Shown here: positions 32,929 to 42,804 of the stretch, piece by piece
Position numbering within the stretch: position 1 is the first letter of the stretch
Layout of the letters: the number at the start of each line of letters is the position of its first letter
Source: Flavobacterium cupreum
Lineage (GTDB): Bacteria > Bacteroidota > Bacteroidia > Flavobacteriales > Flavobacteriaceae
Assembly: GCF_003996965.1 (NCBI RefSeq)
Contig: NZ_QWDM01000004.1
Coordinates: 137,527-201,526 of the forward strand
Length of the DNA stretch: 64,000 bases
Direction of reading: 5' to 3'
Made by a program: the position numbers and the translations under genes
The notes under the pieces: generated by a model
Database searches by the model: none
Seen by the model: only the letters and a program-made list of their open reading frames with translations
Told to the model about the DNA's origin: nothing

Positions 32929-32929
32929 T

Positions 32930-33769
32930 TTAATCTACTTCTATTAAAACAGGTAAATGATCTGACGGATATTTTAAATCTTTAGAATCACTTAAAACTG
33001 CGTGTTTTTTTATTTTAAGGTTACTGTTTTTAGAAACAAAGATGTAATCTATTAATAATTTTACCGGTTGGTCGTGCTTAAATCCATTGAACGTGCCTGA
33101 AGGCCCGAACGGCTTTTCTTTTGACACCTCCCTGGTATCATTCATTTCTTTTTTTATTTCAGCAATCTGTGGCGTATCGGGCTCTGAATTAAAATCTCCC
33201 ATTAAAAAAACAGGATATTTCCTGGTGTTAATTTCTTTCATTTTGGACAGGATGAGCTGTACGCCTTTGACCCTTGCTTCATTACCCATGTGATCGAGGT
33301 GCACATTAAAAACCCAAAATGTTGTTTTGCTGTTTTTGTCTTTAAAAAGGCCATATGTACAAACCCTGTTGCATGCTGCGTCCCAGCCTCTTGAAACTAC
33401 AGCCGGCGTTTCTGACAACCAGAATGTATTCGATTCCTGCAGCTGAAAGCGGTCTTTTTTATAATAAATAGCACAGGCTTCTCCTTTTCCTTCACTTTCT
33501 CTTCCGATACCAAATTTGTTATAATCCGGCAATGCTGAAGCGATCTCCGCTACCTGATTGGGCATTGCCTCCTGGACTCCAAAAATATCAGGACTGTAAA
33601 ATTGTATTTGAGAGGTAAAAAAATCCTTTCGGTTGGGCCATGCATTTTCTCCGTCTGAAGCAACATCCAAACGAATATTATAGGTCATAATTTTTAAGTT
33701 CTGACCATAAAATGAACCACTTGCCAAAAGCAATACCAGTACTACAAAAACTTTGTTTATCTTTTTCAT
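32930..33769 (-). CDS. Secreted endonuclease/exonuclease/phosphatase-fold protein
   Basis: A 279-residue protein with a signal peptide (F-V-V-L-V-L-L-L-A-S-G-S-F-Y-G). The EEP fold is complete: M-T-Y-N-I-R-L-D, G-V-Q-E-A (metal-binding Glu), N-V-H-L-D-H, G-D-F-N-S-E-P, and S-D-H-L-P-V with the catalytic His. Substrate is not clear: DNase, phosphodiesterase and sphingomyelinase-like families all fit. It lies inside the polysaccharide locus, right after SusD; similar genes recur in such loci. A role on a phosphorylated glycan or on extracellular DNA is inference. Confidence 0.9.
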   Translation of the reverse strand: MKKINKVFVVLVLLLASGSFYGQNLKIMTYNIRLDVASDGENAWPNRKDFFTSQIQFYSPDIFGVQEAMPNQVAEIASALPDYNKFGIGRESEGKGEACAIYYKKDRFQLQESNTFWLSETPAVVSRGWDAACNRVCTYGLFKDKNSKTTFWVFNVHLDHMGNEARVKGVQLILSKMKEINTRKYPVFLMGDFNSEPDTPQIAEIKKEMNDTREVSKEKPFGPSGTFNGFKHDQPVKLLIDYIFVSKNSNLKIKKHAVLSDSKDLKYPSDHLPVLIEVD

Positions 33770-33931
33770 GTTAAAAATTTTTAGTCCTGTAAAACTACCA
33801 TTTCATTAACCTTAATAAAAAAACAATGTTTAAAATTTATGTTAATTAACTCTTCTTGTATCATCTGTTTCAAAAGGTTGTCACCCTTCTTTTATTTATT
33901 TTAAATCTTCCTTATTCTTTCTGAGACCTAC

Positions 33932-33970
33932 AAACAGCTTACCCTCTAAATGATGGTAAGCTGTTTTTTT
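33932..33970. terminator. Hairpin between SusD and the EEP gene
   Basis: AAACAGCTTACC (33932-33943) pairs with GGTAAGCTGTTT (33955-33966); the long T-run lies on the plus side and only three T on the minus side. It may attenuate transcripts after the first SusD gene. Confidence 0.6.
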
Positions 33971-33978
33971 ATTCTTTA

Positions 33979-35430
33979 TTAATAGCCCGGATTTTGGGTT
34001 AGATTAGGATTTGCATCTTTTTTCGTTTGTGGAACTGGCCACAACAATCGGTTCTGATTCAGGTTTCCTGCATAAGGTAAAATGACACCGTTCCCGTCTT
34101 TTTGTTTCGAAAGAATTTCAATAGCCTTACCTGTTCTTTTTAAATCAAACCAGCGATGTCCTTCGAAAGCAAGCTCCATTTTTCTTTCTTTAAGAATTAA
34201 ATCTAAAGCATTTGCTTTATTGGCTGCACTAATTTTTGGCAATTCAACCCTTGCTCTCACCTGATTGACTAATGCCATTGCTCCTTCGATATCTTCCGTT
34301 TGTGCCAGTGCTTCAGCCTTGATAAGCATAATATCTGCTAATCTTAAAAGGTAAAAATTTTGTTTTCCGTCGGTAATTCGCATCTTGTATGCAAACGGAT
34401 AATTTGCAGAGGCCCAATAGTTATCGGTCCAGCTTACCTCTTTTCGGATTATTGATGATTTTTCTCTAACAACATCTCCTTCATTTGCAAAGGTTTGGAT
34501 TAAATCATTCGATGGTGTCATAAATTTTTTCCAGTCGGTTCCATAAAACATAGAGGTTCCCCATGCTCCGATAGGAGATCCCCAGCCTTCTCCGTTGGCT
34601 TCCCAAATCGATTCAGAATTTCCCTCGTGTGCTGTATCGAAAAGATTATCGTAATTCGCCAGAAGCGTGTATCCTCCTGCTAGTACAGCGTCACAATATT
34701 GTTTTACTTTTCCCCAGTCCGGATTGTCCTTCGTTGCATAGACTTTGGCTAAAAGCGCATTTGCAGCGCCTTTATTTGCCCTGAATTTATACGTTGAAGC
34801 AGGTGCCTTTTGTATGGCTGTTTCGCAATCTGCAATGATGGCTGCGTAAACTTCGGCCTTTGGCTTGCGGGTAGGATACAATTGTGGATATACCTCATCA
34901 AAATTATCCTGATTTACATTCACAACTGCTTTTGTCGCGATTGGTACATCTCCCCACAACTGAACGGCATGAAATAGGTTAAGAGCCCTTACCAATGACG
35001 CTTCTCCGATCATTTCTTCTTTTCTGGCTGCAGGCAAATCTTTTGCTTCATCGATATAATTCAAAATAAAATTACACTTATTGATGTTGTCATAAATATA
35101 TCCCCAATCTCTGCTGACATTGGTATTTGTTGATAAAATACGATACTCATCCTGTTGAAAATTTTGTGTGTTATCTGATCCCGCATAGGAATTATCGGTC
35201 TGGGCATCTCCGTTGAAAAAATAATCCAGCTGCCAGTATTCGCCACCAAAACTTGCATAAATAGAGGTCATCCTGCTTTCCCCTTCGGCTGCAGTAGCAA
35301 TTACTTTTCCTGTACTCTCCACCGTTGTTTCTTTAATGGGCTCTGTATCCAGATAATTAGAGCATGAACTTACACTTAGCACTGTAGAAGCACTAATCAT
35401 AAGCATTATATTTTTTATTGTAGTTTTCAT
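33979..35430 (-). CDS. SusD/RagB-family glycan-binding lipoprotein (pair 1)
   Basis: A 483-residue surface lipoprotein with signal peptide and lipobox (S-V-S-S-C-S-N-Y-L-D). SusD helical repeats are visible: A-S-L-V-R-A-L-N-L-F-H-A-V-Q-L-W-G-D-V-P at the N-terminal domain and L-R-L-A-D-I-M-L-I-K-A-E-A-L-A and E-R-K-M-E-L-A-F-E-G-H-R-W-F-D-L-K-R at the C-terminal domain. It forms the lid of the SusC pore and binds glycan. Follows its SusC partner at a spacing of 29 bases. Confidence 0.95.
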   Translation of the reverse strand: MKTTIKNIMLMISASTVLSVSSCSNYLDTEPIKETTVESTGKVIATAAEGESRMTSIYASFGGEYWQLDYFFNGDAQTDNSYAGSDNTQNFQQDEYRILSTNTNVSRDWGYIYDNINKCNFILNYIDEAKDLPAARKEEMIGEASLVRALNLFHAVQLWGDVPIATKAVVNVNQDNFDEVYPQLYPTRKPKAEVYAAIIADCETAIQKAPASTYKFRANKGAANALLAKVYATKDNPDWGKVKQYCDAVLAGGYTLLANYDNLFDTAHEGNSESIWEANGEGWGSPIGAWGTSMFYGTDWKKFMTPSNDLIQTFANEGDVVREKSSIIRKEVSWTDNYWASANYPFAYKMRITDGKQNFYLLRLADIMLIKAEALAQTEDIEGAMALVNQVRARVELPKISAANKANALDLILKERKMELAFEGHRWFDLKRTGKAIEILSKQKDGNGVILPYAGNLNQNRLLWPVPQTKKDANPNLTQNPGY

Positions 35431-35459
35431 CTTAATTTCTTTTTATAATTAACAATCGG

Positions 35460-38453
35460 CTAGAAGCTTGCTTTTATACCAAAAACAAAAGTTTTTACCT
35501 GGGGATATGTTCCTAAATCGATACCCGGCGTAACTCCTTTGTTGTCATTGAAAGCACCTACTTCGGGATCAAAACCTTTGTATTTTGTAAAAGTGTACAG
35601 GTTTTGTGCCGTCGCATATATACTAAGACTATTAAGTCCTAAAATTGGTTTCGTAAATTTATATCCTATCGTCACGGCTTTGATACGCACATAGGAGCCA
35701 TCTTCTACAAATCTGTCGGATACATGAAGCGCGTTGGGATCATTTGCTCTGGGCGTATTGGTTACCTGTCCCGGAGTCGTCCATCTGTTGAGTACTTCTG
35801 TGGATTGATTTTTAAAATCACTCATCAGGGTTAAGTCCATTCGGGAGGCGTTGTAAACATCATTTCCCTGCGAACCTGTAACTAGTACATCTAAATAAGC
35901 TCCTTTATAAGAAAAATTGTTGGCAAAGCCGAAAACATACTGTGGCATTGCACTGCCTATTTCTGTTCGGTCGTCCGGTGTTACCTGACCGTCGCCATTG
36001 GTATCTTTGTATAATAATGAGCCTGTAGCAGGATCTACCTTATCTACTTTGTAACCGTAAAAAGTTCCCAGAGATTTCCCTTCCTCAAGGCGTACCACTT
36101 TTTCTCCTACTGAAGTCAGCGTTTGTAAATCAAGTGTTTTCTGAAGTCCTAATTTGTTTATTACATTGCTGTTAAAAGAAATATTAAAATTGGTATTCCA
36201 TTTAAAATCTCCTTTAAGATTTTGTGTATCAATAGAAAACTCTACTCCTTTGTTTTCGATTTCACCAACATTATAATAATAGGGCTGGCTGAATCCCGGA
36301 AAGTAAATTACCTGAAGTAAATTTTTGGTGTTTTTTTTGTAGACGTCTGTCGTAAATTTAATTCGGTTATTTAAAACGGCTAAATCAAGTCCAATATTGA
36401 TATCGGTATTTGTCTCCCATCTTAAATCGCTGTTTCCAATCTGATCTAATGAAGTCCCGCCATTAATAGGGTCTGTATAATTTAAATCGTACGAGGAGTA
36501 GGCCGGAATTCCGGATACATTTCCCGTCTGTCCCCATCCTCCACGGATTTTTAACTGATTTACAACCTTATTTTCTTTCAGGAAATTTTCGTTAGAAATA
36601 ATCCATGCTCCGGACACACCGGGAAAATAACCCCATTTGTTGTCTTTACTCAATTGCGAAACCCCGCTGGCCCTAAAAACCCCGGATAGAATATATTTAT
36701 TATCAAAAGTGTAAATCGCACGTCCGAAAAAAGAAGCATTTGTTATTTCTTTTTCCCTGACCTGATTTTCCGTTATTATTTTTGCTTCCCGGGTTTCAAA
36801 ACTTCTTACATCAGTTGCAAATCCCCTTCCTGATATTCTGGCCCAGTCTTCTTTATTTTTTTGTAACGAGTTTCCGAAAAGCAGGTTTATATCGTTTTTA
36901 TCGTGTGAGATTTTAAATCCAAGTGTGTTTTCAAAATTGATATTAACGTTTTGACTATTCGTTACGTTTCCATATCCTTTGTCGACCGTAGGATCGTTAT
37001 CGTTTACACGACCTGCTGAAGAGCGATAGGCATCTACAAAATATTTATCTTCCTGCACTTTGATGTCGGTTGATAAATTGGTTTTCCATACCAGATCTTT
37101 TACAAGTGTAGCTTCGAATCCTAAATTGCTTAAAACCCTGTTGACATTAGAAATGTTTTGTCTGGCTAGTAGTGAAACGGGATTTTCCCACGCGGACTGA
37201 TAAGGATTTTTAGCAAATTGCCCCTCCTTGTAACCATCTGTATAATTCCCTAAGGCGTCTTTGTCCCTTACTTTCAACTCCGAGCCATAAGCCGGCATGA
37301 AACACGGGGTAACAAAAAGGCCCATTACGGCTCCGCCCTGACCTACGCTATTATTATCTCCAATATTGCTTAAATCGGAATTGATAACATTAAGACTGGC
37401 ATTAAGTTTCAGCCAATTAGTAAGGTTAGCATCTACATTTAATTTTCCTGAAAGCCTTTTGTATTCTGACGGACTAATAACGCCTTTTGTATTCTGGTAT
37501 CCCAAAGCTCCATATACTCTCAGGTTCTCTGTTCCTCCTGCATACGAAAAATTATAATTCTGATCTACTCCGGTATCCAGAACCTTATCTGCCCAATTGG
37601 TATTGATCCCTTCATATCGGGGATTATTTGCATTGGATAAATAAGATGGATTGATCTCTGCTAACATTGTCTTGTATTGTCCTAAATTTAATACGTCAAT
37701 ATTCTTGACTACATTTGAAATACCGACAAAAGAGTTAAACTCAAATATGTTTTTATTTGCTTTTCCTCTTTTGGTGGTAATAATTATTACACCCGAAGCT
37801 CCGTTTACACCATAAATGGCCGTTGCTGAGGCATCTTTGAGTATTTGCATATCTACAATATCGTCGGTGTTTATTCCGTCAATATTTGTCGTTTGTATTC
37901 CGTCAATAACATACAGTGGGTTATTTCCTGAATTAATAGAATTTAAACCTCTGATTCTTACATCTAATCCCGATCCGGGTTTACCCGAAGGCTGAGTTAC
38001 CGCAATCCCCGCAGCATTTCCCTGTAAGGCCTGTGCCACAGAATATATAGGCCGGTCTGCAAACACTTCTGCCCTCACTGTAGAAACAGCTGTGGTAAGT
38101 TTGCTTTTCTTTTGGGAACCATATCCTACATTGATTACGACCTCTTTTAAGGATTGCAATTCAGGTTCGAGCTGAACGTCTATTTTCGTTCGTCCGTTTA
38201 CCATTTCCGTAACGGTAACATATCCTACATAACTAACAATCAGAACTCCGTTTGAAGGTGTTTTTAATTGAAAATTCCCATCGATGTCTGATACTGCTGC
38301 TTTAGCGGTGCCTTTTAATAGCACAGTGGCATGTGGAACCGGCATCCCTTTTTCGTCTCTTATTATTCCGTTTACGGTAACATCCTGAGCCATAGCTACA
38401 AGAGTAAACAACAAAGACGAAATACAAAAAATAAGTGATTTTGTAAATTTCAT
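35460..38453 (-). CDS. SusC/RagA-family TonB-dependent glycan importer (pair 1)
   Basis: A 997-residue outer-membrane protein. Signal peptide to A-M-A-Q; carboxypeptidase-regulatory-like domain at about 23-105 (V-N-G-I-I-R-D-E-K-G-M-P-V-P-H-A-T-V); plug domain with I-R-G-L-N-S-I-N-S-G-N-N-P-L-Y-V-I-D-G and A-S-A-T-A-I-Y-G; barrel to the C-terminal F (K-A-S-F). It imports oligosaccharides with its SusD partner. Its N-terminus is nearly the same as that of the second SusC, pointing to duplication. Upstream 210-base gap holds TTACAAA motifs shared with the other SusC promoter. Confidence 0.96.
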   Translation of the reverse strand: MKFTKSLIFCISSLLFTLVAMAQDVTVNGIIRDEKGMPVPHATVLLKGTAKAAVSDIDGNFQLKTPSNGVLIVSYVGYVTVTEMVNGRTKIDVQLEPELQSLKEVVINVGYGSQKKSKLTTAVSTVRAEVFADRPIYSVAQALQGNAAGIAVTQPSGKPGSGLDVRIRGLNSINSGNNPLYVIDGIQTTNIDGINTDDIVDMQILKDASATAIYGVNGASGVIIITTKRGKANKNIFEFNSFVGISNVVKNIDVLNLGQYKTMLAEINPSYLSNANNPRYEGINTNWADKVLDTGVDQNYNFSYAGGTENLRVYGALGYQNTKGVISPSEYKRLSGKLNVDANLTNWLKLNASLNVINSDLSNIGDNNSVGQGGAVMGLFVTPCFMPAYGSELKVRDKDALGNYTDGYKEGQFAKNPYQSAWENPVSLLARQNISNVNRVLSNLGFEATLVKDLVWKTNLSTDIKVQEDKYFVDAYRSSAGRVNDNDPTVDKGYGNVTNSQNVNINFENTLGFKISHDKNDINLLFGNSLQKNKEDWARISGRGFATDVRSFETREAKIITENQVREKEITNASFFGRAIYTFDNKYILSGVFRASGVSQLSKDNKWGYFPGVSGAWIISNENFLKENKVVNQLKIRGGWGQTGNVSGIPAYSSYDLNYTDPINGGTSLDQIGNSDLRWETNTDINIGLDLAVLNNRIKFTTDVYKKNTKNLLQVIYFPGFSQPYYYNVGEIENKGVEFSIDTQNLKGDFKWNTNFNISFNSNVINKLGLQKTLDLQTLTSVGEKVVRLEEGKSLGTFYGYKVDKVDPATGSLLYKDTNGDGQVTPDDRTEIGSAMPQYVFGFANNFSYKGAYLDVLVTGSQGNDVYNASRMDLTLMSDFKNQSTEVLNRWTTPGQVTNTPRANDPNALHVSDRFVEDGSYVRIKAVTIGYKFTKPILGLNSLSIYATAQNLYTFTKYKGFDPEVGAFNDNKGVTPGIDLGTYPQVKTFVFGIKASF

Positions 38454-38663
38454 TTTAATAATTTATTAATTAACATTTTAGTGTAATAATACTACAATAT
38501 TACTAATTTAGAAGTTATAATTACAGATAAAATCTTACAAATTATAATAAATGCAATGTTAAATGTAACTAAAAATCAATTCTATTATTTGTAAACCATT
38601 ACAAAACAACTTTTTAGCCAATAAATCATACTGCAACAGGATCACAGTTTTCTTTACTAAAAA
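38454..38663. promoter_or_regulatory. Gap upstream of SusC (pair 1) with TTTGTAA/TTACAAA motif
   Basis: A/T-rich leader of the first SusC unit. TTTGTAA at 38588-38594 and TTACAAA at 38599-38605 form an inverted pair; CATTACAAAAC at 38597-38607 matches a word that is repeated ahead of the second SusC gene. Minus-strand TAATATTG at 38495-38502 is a weak -7 candidate. Suggests a shared regulator for both SusCD units. Confidence 0.45.
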
Positions 38664-40406
38664 TTATTTTTTACGCTTCGAAAAATCAAGGTAGTTCAAA
38701 TTAAAACCGCCTTTATCAAACACAACCTTAATTTTTTGTGTTCCCGCTTTTAATTCTACTCCGGACAAAACAATGGTTTTCCAGTTGTCCTTTCCTCCGG
38801 TTGACGGGAACAAAATAGCATTGGACTTATTTCCGTTCGCTATTTCTAAATGAAGCTTTCCCTCTGTTTTTTCAGCTGAATACCGAATCGCCAGATCGTA
38901 TCTGTCTTGTTTGGCAACTGCTACTGTATACTGCAGCCATTCCCCATCTTCGATAAAAGATACCTGATAGCCATTCGAGCCGGCATCTTTGCAGGGCAAA
39001 ATATCAACCCCGTCATTTCGCATTGTATTGCCTTTGTTCCATTCCTCAAACTTTCCGGTTTCTACTCTGTAATTCACGAAATCTTTGTCTGAATAAGCGT
39101 GTTCATTGGTACCTAAATCATAATGTGTTGCCGCGATTTTTCCGGGAACTGAGTTTTTCTTATAAGGTTTGGTATCATTCGTCTGCACTTGTCTGAACAT
39201 TGCATCAATTACATCGGGTTTAACGGTCACGTTTTCTATTTTGTAATTGTCCGCTATTTTCAGGAGCGTTTTTTTGGCAAAATCTGATGAAGGTTTTTCT
39301 CCGCCGTCTTTCCAGTATTTCAATAAAATATCGTACTGCGGAATTTTGGTAACCGAAGTGACTCCTGCAATATTTTCGATCTTTTTCATGGGCCAGAACG
39401 CCCAGCCAATATTATTGCTTTCCACCAGTGAAAGAGCATCTTTAAACCAGACATTCGAATTTTCCCCGCTTTCTCCGAGCCAGATCGGAACGTTGTATTG
39501 TGTCCTGTAATCCAGCATTTTCTGAATCGATGCGGTCGTGTTGTAATTCCAGTATTTATGAAAACTCAATGCCATGTTTTCATCCCATAAAGGAAAAATT
39601 CCGTTGTAATTATTCCCCCAGCAATTTCCTTCAATAAAAATTAAGTGATTGGTATCGACTTCCCGAATTGCTTTGGTAACAGCTACCATTAAATCTCTTA
39701 ACGGCCCGTTGGAGTTTTCATCGCAGCCGTTTTTATTGGTTCCTGTAAAATTCCAGTTGGGTTCATTGATGATATCATAAGCGCCAATCCATGGATTATC
39801 CCTGTAACGCGAAGCCAGTTTTTTCCATAGGGCAATCATCTTTTTCTGATTCGCTTCGCTTTCCCAAAGAGATGGTTTTGTCGTATCAAAATCCGAAATG
39901 GCAGCATCATTTCCCTGTCCGCCGGGAGCTGCGTGTAAATCTAAAATCAGGTACATTTTGTTTTCTGCACACCATTTCAGCAAATTATCTGTCATGGTAA
40001 AACCTTCTTCGATCCAGGTTATTTCTCCGTTTTTTTCCGCTTCGATGGCAGGCGTGTATAAATTGTAGTGCATGGGCAAACGAATCGAATTAAATCCCCA
40101 GGCCGCCAACGAATCGACATCTCTTTTCGTAATTCCGTTTGCCTTGTAGGCTGCATAAAATTCTTTTGTGCCCTCCTCTCCAATAACGTCCTGGATTTTT
40201 TGCCTGATCATGTATTGCGGACTTGCAAAAGGCTGTGTCTGCAGCATATAGCCTTCCTGTACCATCCAGCCTCCTGTTCCTAAACCTCTCAGGATTATAT
40301 TCTTTCCGGTTCCGTCTACAATTTTCTGTCCTTCCCTGTGCAGGAAACCCTGCCCGAAAGTTGCCATCGCCCATAAGAGCTGTACTATTACAATTGTTTT
40401 TTTCAT
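38664..40406 (-). CDS. GH5 glucanase with C-terminal CBM6-like domain
   Basis: A 580-residue secreted enzyme. Signal peptide to about 19. GH5 barrel: L-R-G-L-G-T-G-G-W, W-G-F-N-S-I-R-L-P, L-I-L-D-L-H-A-A-P-G-G, acid/base Glu215 in D-I-I-N-E-P-N-W and nucleophile Glu312 in I-W-L-G-E-S-G-E-N. Residues 430-577 are a CBM6-like beta-sandwich (W-L-Q-Y-T-V-A-V, then A-G-T-Q-K-I-K-V-V-F). GH5 covers many endo- and exo-glucanases; beta-1,3- or beta-1,6-glucan is the likely substrate in this locus. Last gene of the first enzyme group on this strand; 210 bases from SusC pair 1. Confidence 0.9.
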   Translation of the reverse strand: MKKTIVIVQLLWAMATFGQGFLHREGQKIVDGTGKNIILRGLGTGGWMVQEGYMLQTQPFASPQYMIRQKIQDVIGEEGTKEFYAAYKANGITKRDVDSLAAWGFNSIRLPMHYNLYTPAIEAEKNGEITWIEEGFTMTDNLLKWCAENKMYLILDLHAAPGGQGNDAAISDFDTTKPSLWESEANQKKMIALWKKLASRYRDNPWIGAYDIINEPNWNFTGTNKNGCDENSNGPLRDLMVAVTKAIREVDTNHLIFIEGNCWGNNYNGIFPLWDENMALSFHKYWNYNTTASIQKMLDYRTQYNVPIWLGESGENSNVWFKDALSLVESNNIGWAFWPMKKIENIAGVTSVTKIPQYDILLKYWKDGGEKPSSDFAKKTLLKIADNYKIENVTVKPDVIDAMFRQVQTNDTKPYKKNSVPGKIAATHYDLGTNEHAYSDKDFVNYRVETGKFEEWNKGNTMRNDGVDILPCKDAGSNGYQVSFIEDGEWLQYTVAVAKQDRYDLAIRYSAEKTEGKLHLEIANGNKSNAILFPSTGGKDNWKTIVLSGVELKAGTQKIKVVFDKGGFNLNYLDFSKRKK

Positions 40407-40505
40407 TATTGCTTAATATGAAAGCTTATTTCGTTTTTGATTTTCGTATAAAAACATCTTCCCTTTCAGAAAGATGTTTTATGTAGTGATTCTATTTTTA
40501 TGTTT

Positions 40506-42770
40506 TTATTTCAGTAAAAAATCCTTTTTAAGGTTGGCTATCTGAACGGTGAAAGTTCCTTTTTCAGAAATCCACTTTAGGTCCTCATTTACAAACTGCA
40601 GGTCTTTTTGATTTAAGGTAAACTTCACTGTTTTGGTTTCGTTTGGCTCTAAACTAATTTTATCAAATCTTTTTAAGGCCTTTACTTCCGGTGTTATGGA
40701 AGCGAAATTATCAGACAGGTACAACAAAACAGCTTCTTTTCCGGCTCTTTTTCCTGCGTTAGTTACATCGACAGTAACATTTACTTCATCGGAATTGTTA
40801 ATTTCTGTTTTGTCTATTTTTAAATTGGAATAGTTGAAAGTCGTGTAAGACAATCCGCTTCCGAATTCAAACTGAGGGGAATAACTTTTTTCGTATTTCG
40901 CATCATTATTCTGCTCTTCGTCGGCCAGACTCTCTGTGTATTTTCTGTTGTATTTTTCTAATGAATTAGGATATCTTGGGTAGTTGTAAGGCAGTCTTCC
41001 GCTAGGATTTACATCCCCGTATAAAATATCAACTAATGCTCTTGCGCCTTCATTACCCGGCAAATAACATTGCACTACAGCACTCATTTTATCTTCAAAA
41101 TCACTGATCAGTCTTGGTCTTCCTTCATTTAGAACCAAAATAACCGGCTTATTTAGCTGAGCTAGCGCCAAAGCTAATTTCACCTGTGATTTACTCATAA
41201 AAATATTGCTGATGTCTCCCGGAGTTTCGGTATAATTTTTTTCCCCCAGGCACAGTACAATTTTGGAAGCACCTTTGGCAAGTTCTACTGCTTTTTGTAT
41301 TTCGGCATCATCTTCTTTTTCAATATCGGCTCCGGGAGTATACAATACATTTTCTTTGCCCAGTTTCGCCTGGAAAGCTTCTAAAATTGTTAATTTTTCA
41401 GCGGCATACGTGTCTGAATTTTCACCCTGCCAGGTATAAGACCAGCCTCCGTTGAGGTTTTTCATACTGTTGGCCGTTGCTCCCGTTACAAGGATTTTTT
41501 CGCTTTTGTTTAAAGGTAAAACTGCCTCTTTATTTTTCAGTAAAGTAATCGATTCGGCAGCTGTTTTATAGGCTTCCTGAATATGTTCTGCTGAACCAAA
41601 CTTTGGATAATCTTTTAAATTTGCTACCGTATTCTGGAATAAATTCAGCTCGAATTTCATTCTCAGGATTCTGGTTACGGCATCATCAATACGTGACATT
41701 GGAACTTCTCCTTTTTTAACCAAATCTACCAGATCGGTATAGAAAGTAAATTCTTCCGGTACCATACTCATGTCGATTCCGGCCATAACAGCGATACGGA
41801 CAGCATCTCTTTTTGTTTCGGCAACTTTATGTCGGGTATTCAGGTAGATAATATCTTTCCAGTCTGTTACGACCACTCCTTCAAAACCTAATTCGTTTTT
41901 AAGAATATCTGTAATTAAATGTTTACTGGCGTGTACCGGAGTTCCGTTGATTTCACCGGAACTTACCATTACACTTTTGGCTCCTGCTTTTATGGCAGCC
42001 TGATAAATGGTTAAATCATATTGTCTTAAAGTGCGTTCCGGGATGATGCTGGGTGTTCTGTCTTTTCCGGTGGTGGTGCTTCCGTAACCTATATAGTGTT
42101 TCATACAGGAAGCTACGCTATATTTGGAACCTACATTGCTTCCTTCAAAACCATCTACTAAGGCAACAGCCATTCTGGAAGATAAATAGGCATCTTCACC
42201 AAAGGATTCCCACATTCTGGACCAGGCTGGGTTTCTTGGAAAATCCAGATCAGGCGAAAAAACCCATGGAATGGAGGACGCTCTGGTTTCGTAAGCCGAA
42301 ATTTCGGCGCCGCGTTTTACTAAATCGGTATTAAAAGTTGCTGCTAAACCAATTTGCTGTGGAAATAATGTCGCTCCAGCTGTATAACTTGCGCCATGTA
42401 TGGCATCAATACCATACAAGATTGGAATTTTAAGTCTTGATTTATTCGCTTCATTGGTAATAGCCGTCATGGTTTCCTGCCATCTTTGTAAAGTCGGTGC
42501 TCCCGGATTAGGCACATTCAGAATAGAACCAATATGATACTCCTGAATTCCCTGTTTTAATTTAGCGGCATCAAAATAACCCGGTCTTTTAGTATCTTCG
42601 AAAATAGTGACCGTAATCTGAGTCATTTGACCCACTTTTTCTTCAAGTGTCATTTTCGCCAATAACTCCGAAACTTTTGCGTCTATTTCTGCTTTTGTCT
42701 TTTTGACTTCCTGGCTCCATGCTGCTCCGCAAAACAGCAAGGCAATTACTAGAAATTTTGTGTTTTTCAT
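40506..42770 (-). CDS. GH3 beta-glucosidase (second)
   Basis: A 754-residue secreted enzyme. Signal peptide to about 19. GH3 barrel motifs: K-H-Y-I-G-Y-G-S, S-P-D-L-D-F-P-R-N-P-A-W-S-R-M-W-E-S, and the nucleophile in V-V-V-T-D-W-K-D (Asp303); second domain with I-L-V-L-N-E-G-R-P; fibronectin-like C-terminal domain (F-N-Y-S-N-L-K-I). It is clearly different from the first GH3 in this locus (W-K-D versus W-G-S after the nucleophile), so the two may differ in linkage or chain-length preference. Preceded by two GH30 genes with short gaps. Confidence 0.92.
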   Translation of the reverse strand: MKNTKFLVIALLFCGAAWSQEVKKTKAEIDAKVSELLAKMTLEEKVGQMTQITVTIFEDTKRPGYFDAAKLKQGIQEYHIGSILNVPNPGAPTLQRWQETMTAITNEANKSRLKIPILYGIDAIHGASYTAGATLFPQQIGLAATFNTDLVKRGAEISAYETRASSIPWVFSPDLDFPRNPAWSRMWESFGEDAYLSSRMAVALVDGFEGSNVGSKYSVASCMKHYIGYGSTTTGKDRTPSIIPERTLRQYDLTIYQAAIKAGAKSVMVSSGEINGTPVHASKHLITDILKNELGFEGVVVTDWKDIIYLNTRHKVAETKRDAVRIAVMAGIDMSMVPEEFTFYTDLVDLVKKGEVPMSRIDDAVTRILRMKFELNLFQNTVANLKDYPKFGSAEHIQEAYKTAAESITLLKNKEAVLPLNKSEKILVTGATANSMKNLNGGWSYTWQGENSDTYAAEKLTILEAFQAKLGKENVLYTPGADIEKEDDAEIQKAVELAKGASKIVLCLGEKNYTETPGDISNIFMSKSQVKLALALAQLNKPVILVLNEGRPRLISDFEDKMSAVVQCYLPGNEGARALVDILYGDVNPSGRLPYNYPRYPNSLEKYNRKYTESLADEEQNNDAKYEKSYSPQFEFGSGLSYTTFNYSNLKIDKTEINNSDEVNVTVDVTNAGKRAGKEAVLLYLSDNFASITPEVKALKRFDKISLEPNETKTVKFTLNQKDLQFVNEDLKWISEKGTFTVQIANLKKDFLLK

Positions 42771-42804
42771 TTTATCTTTTTATATTAATATCATCTTAAA
42801 AACC

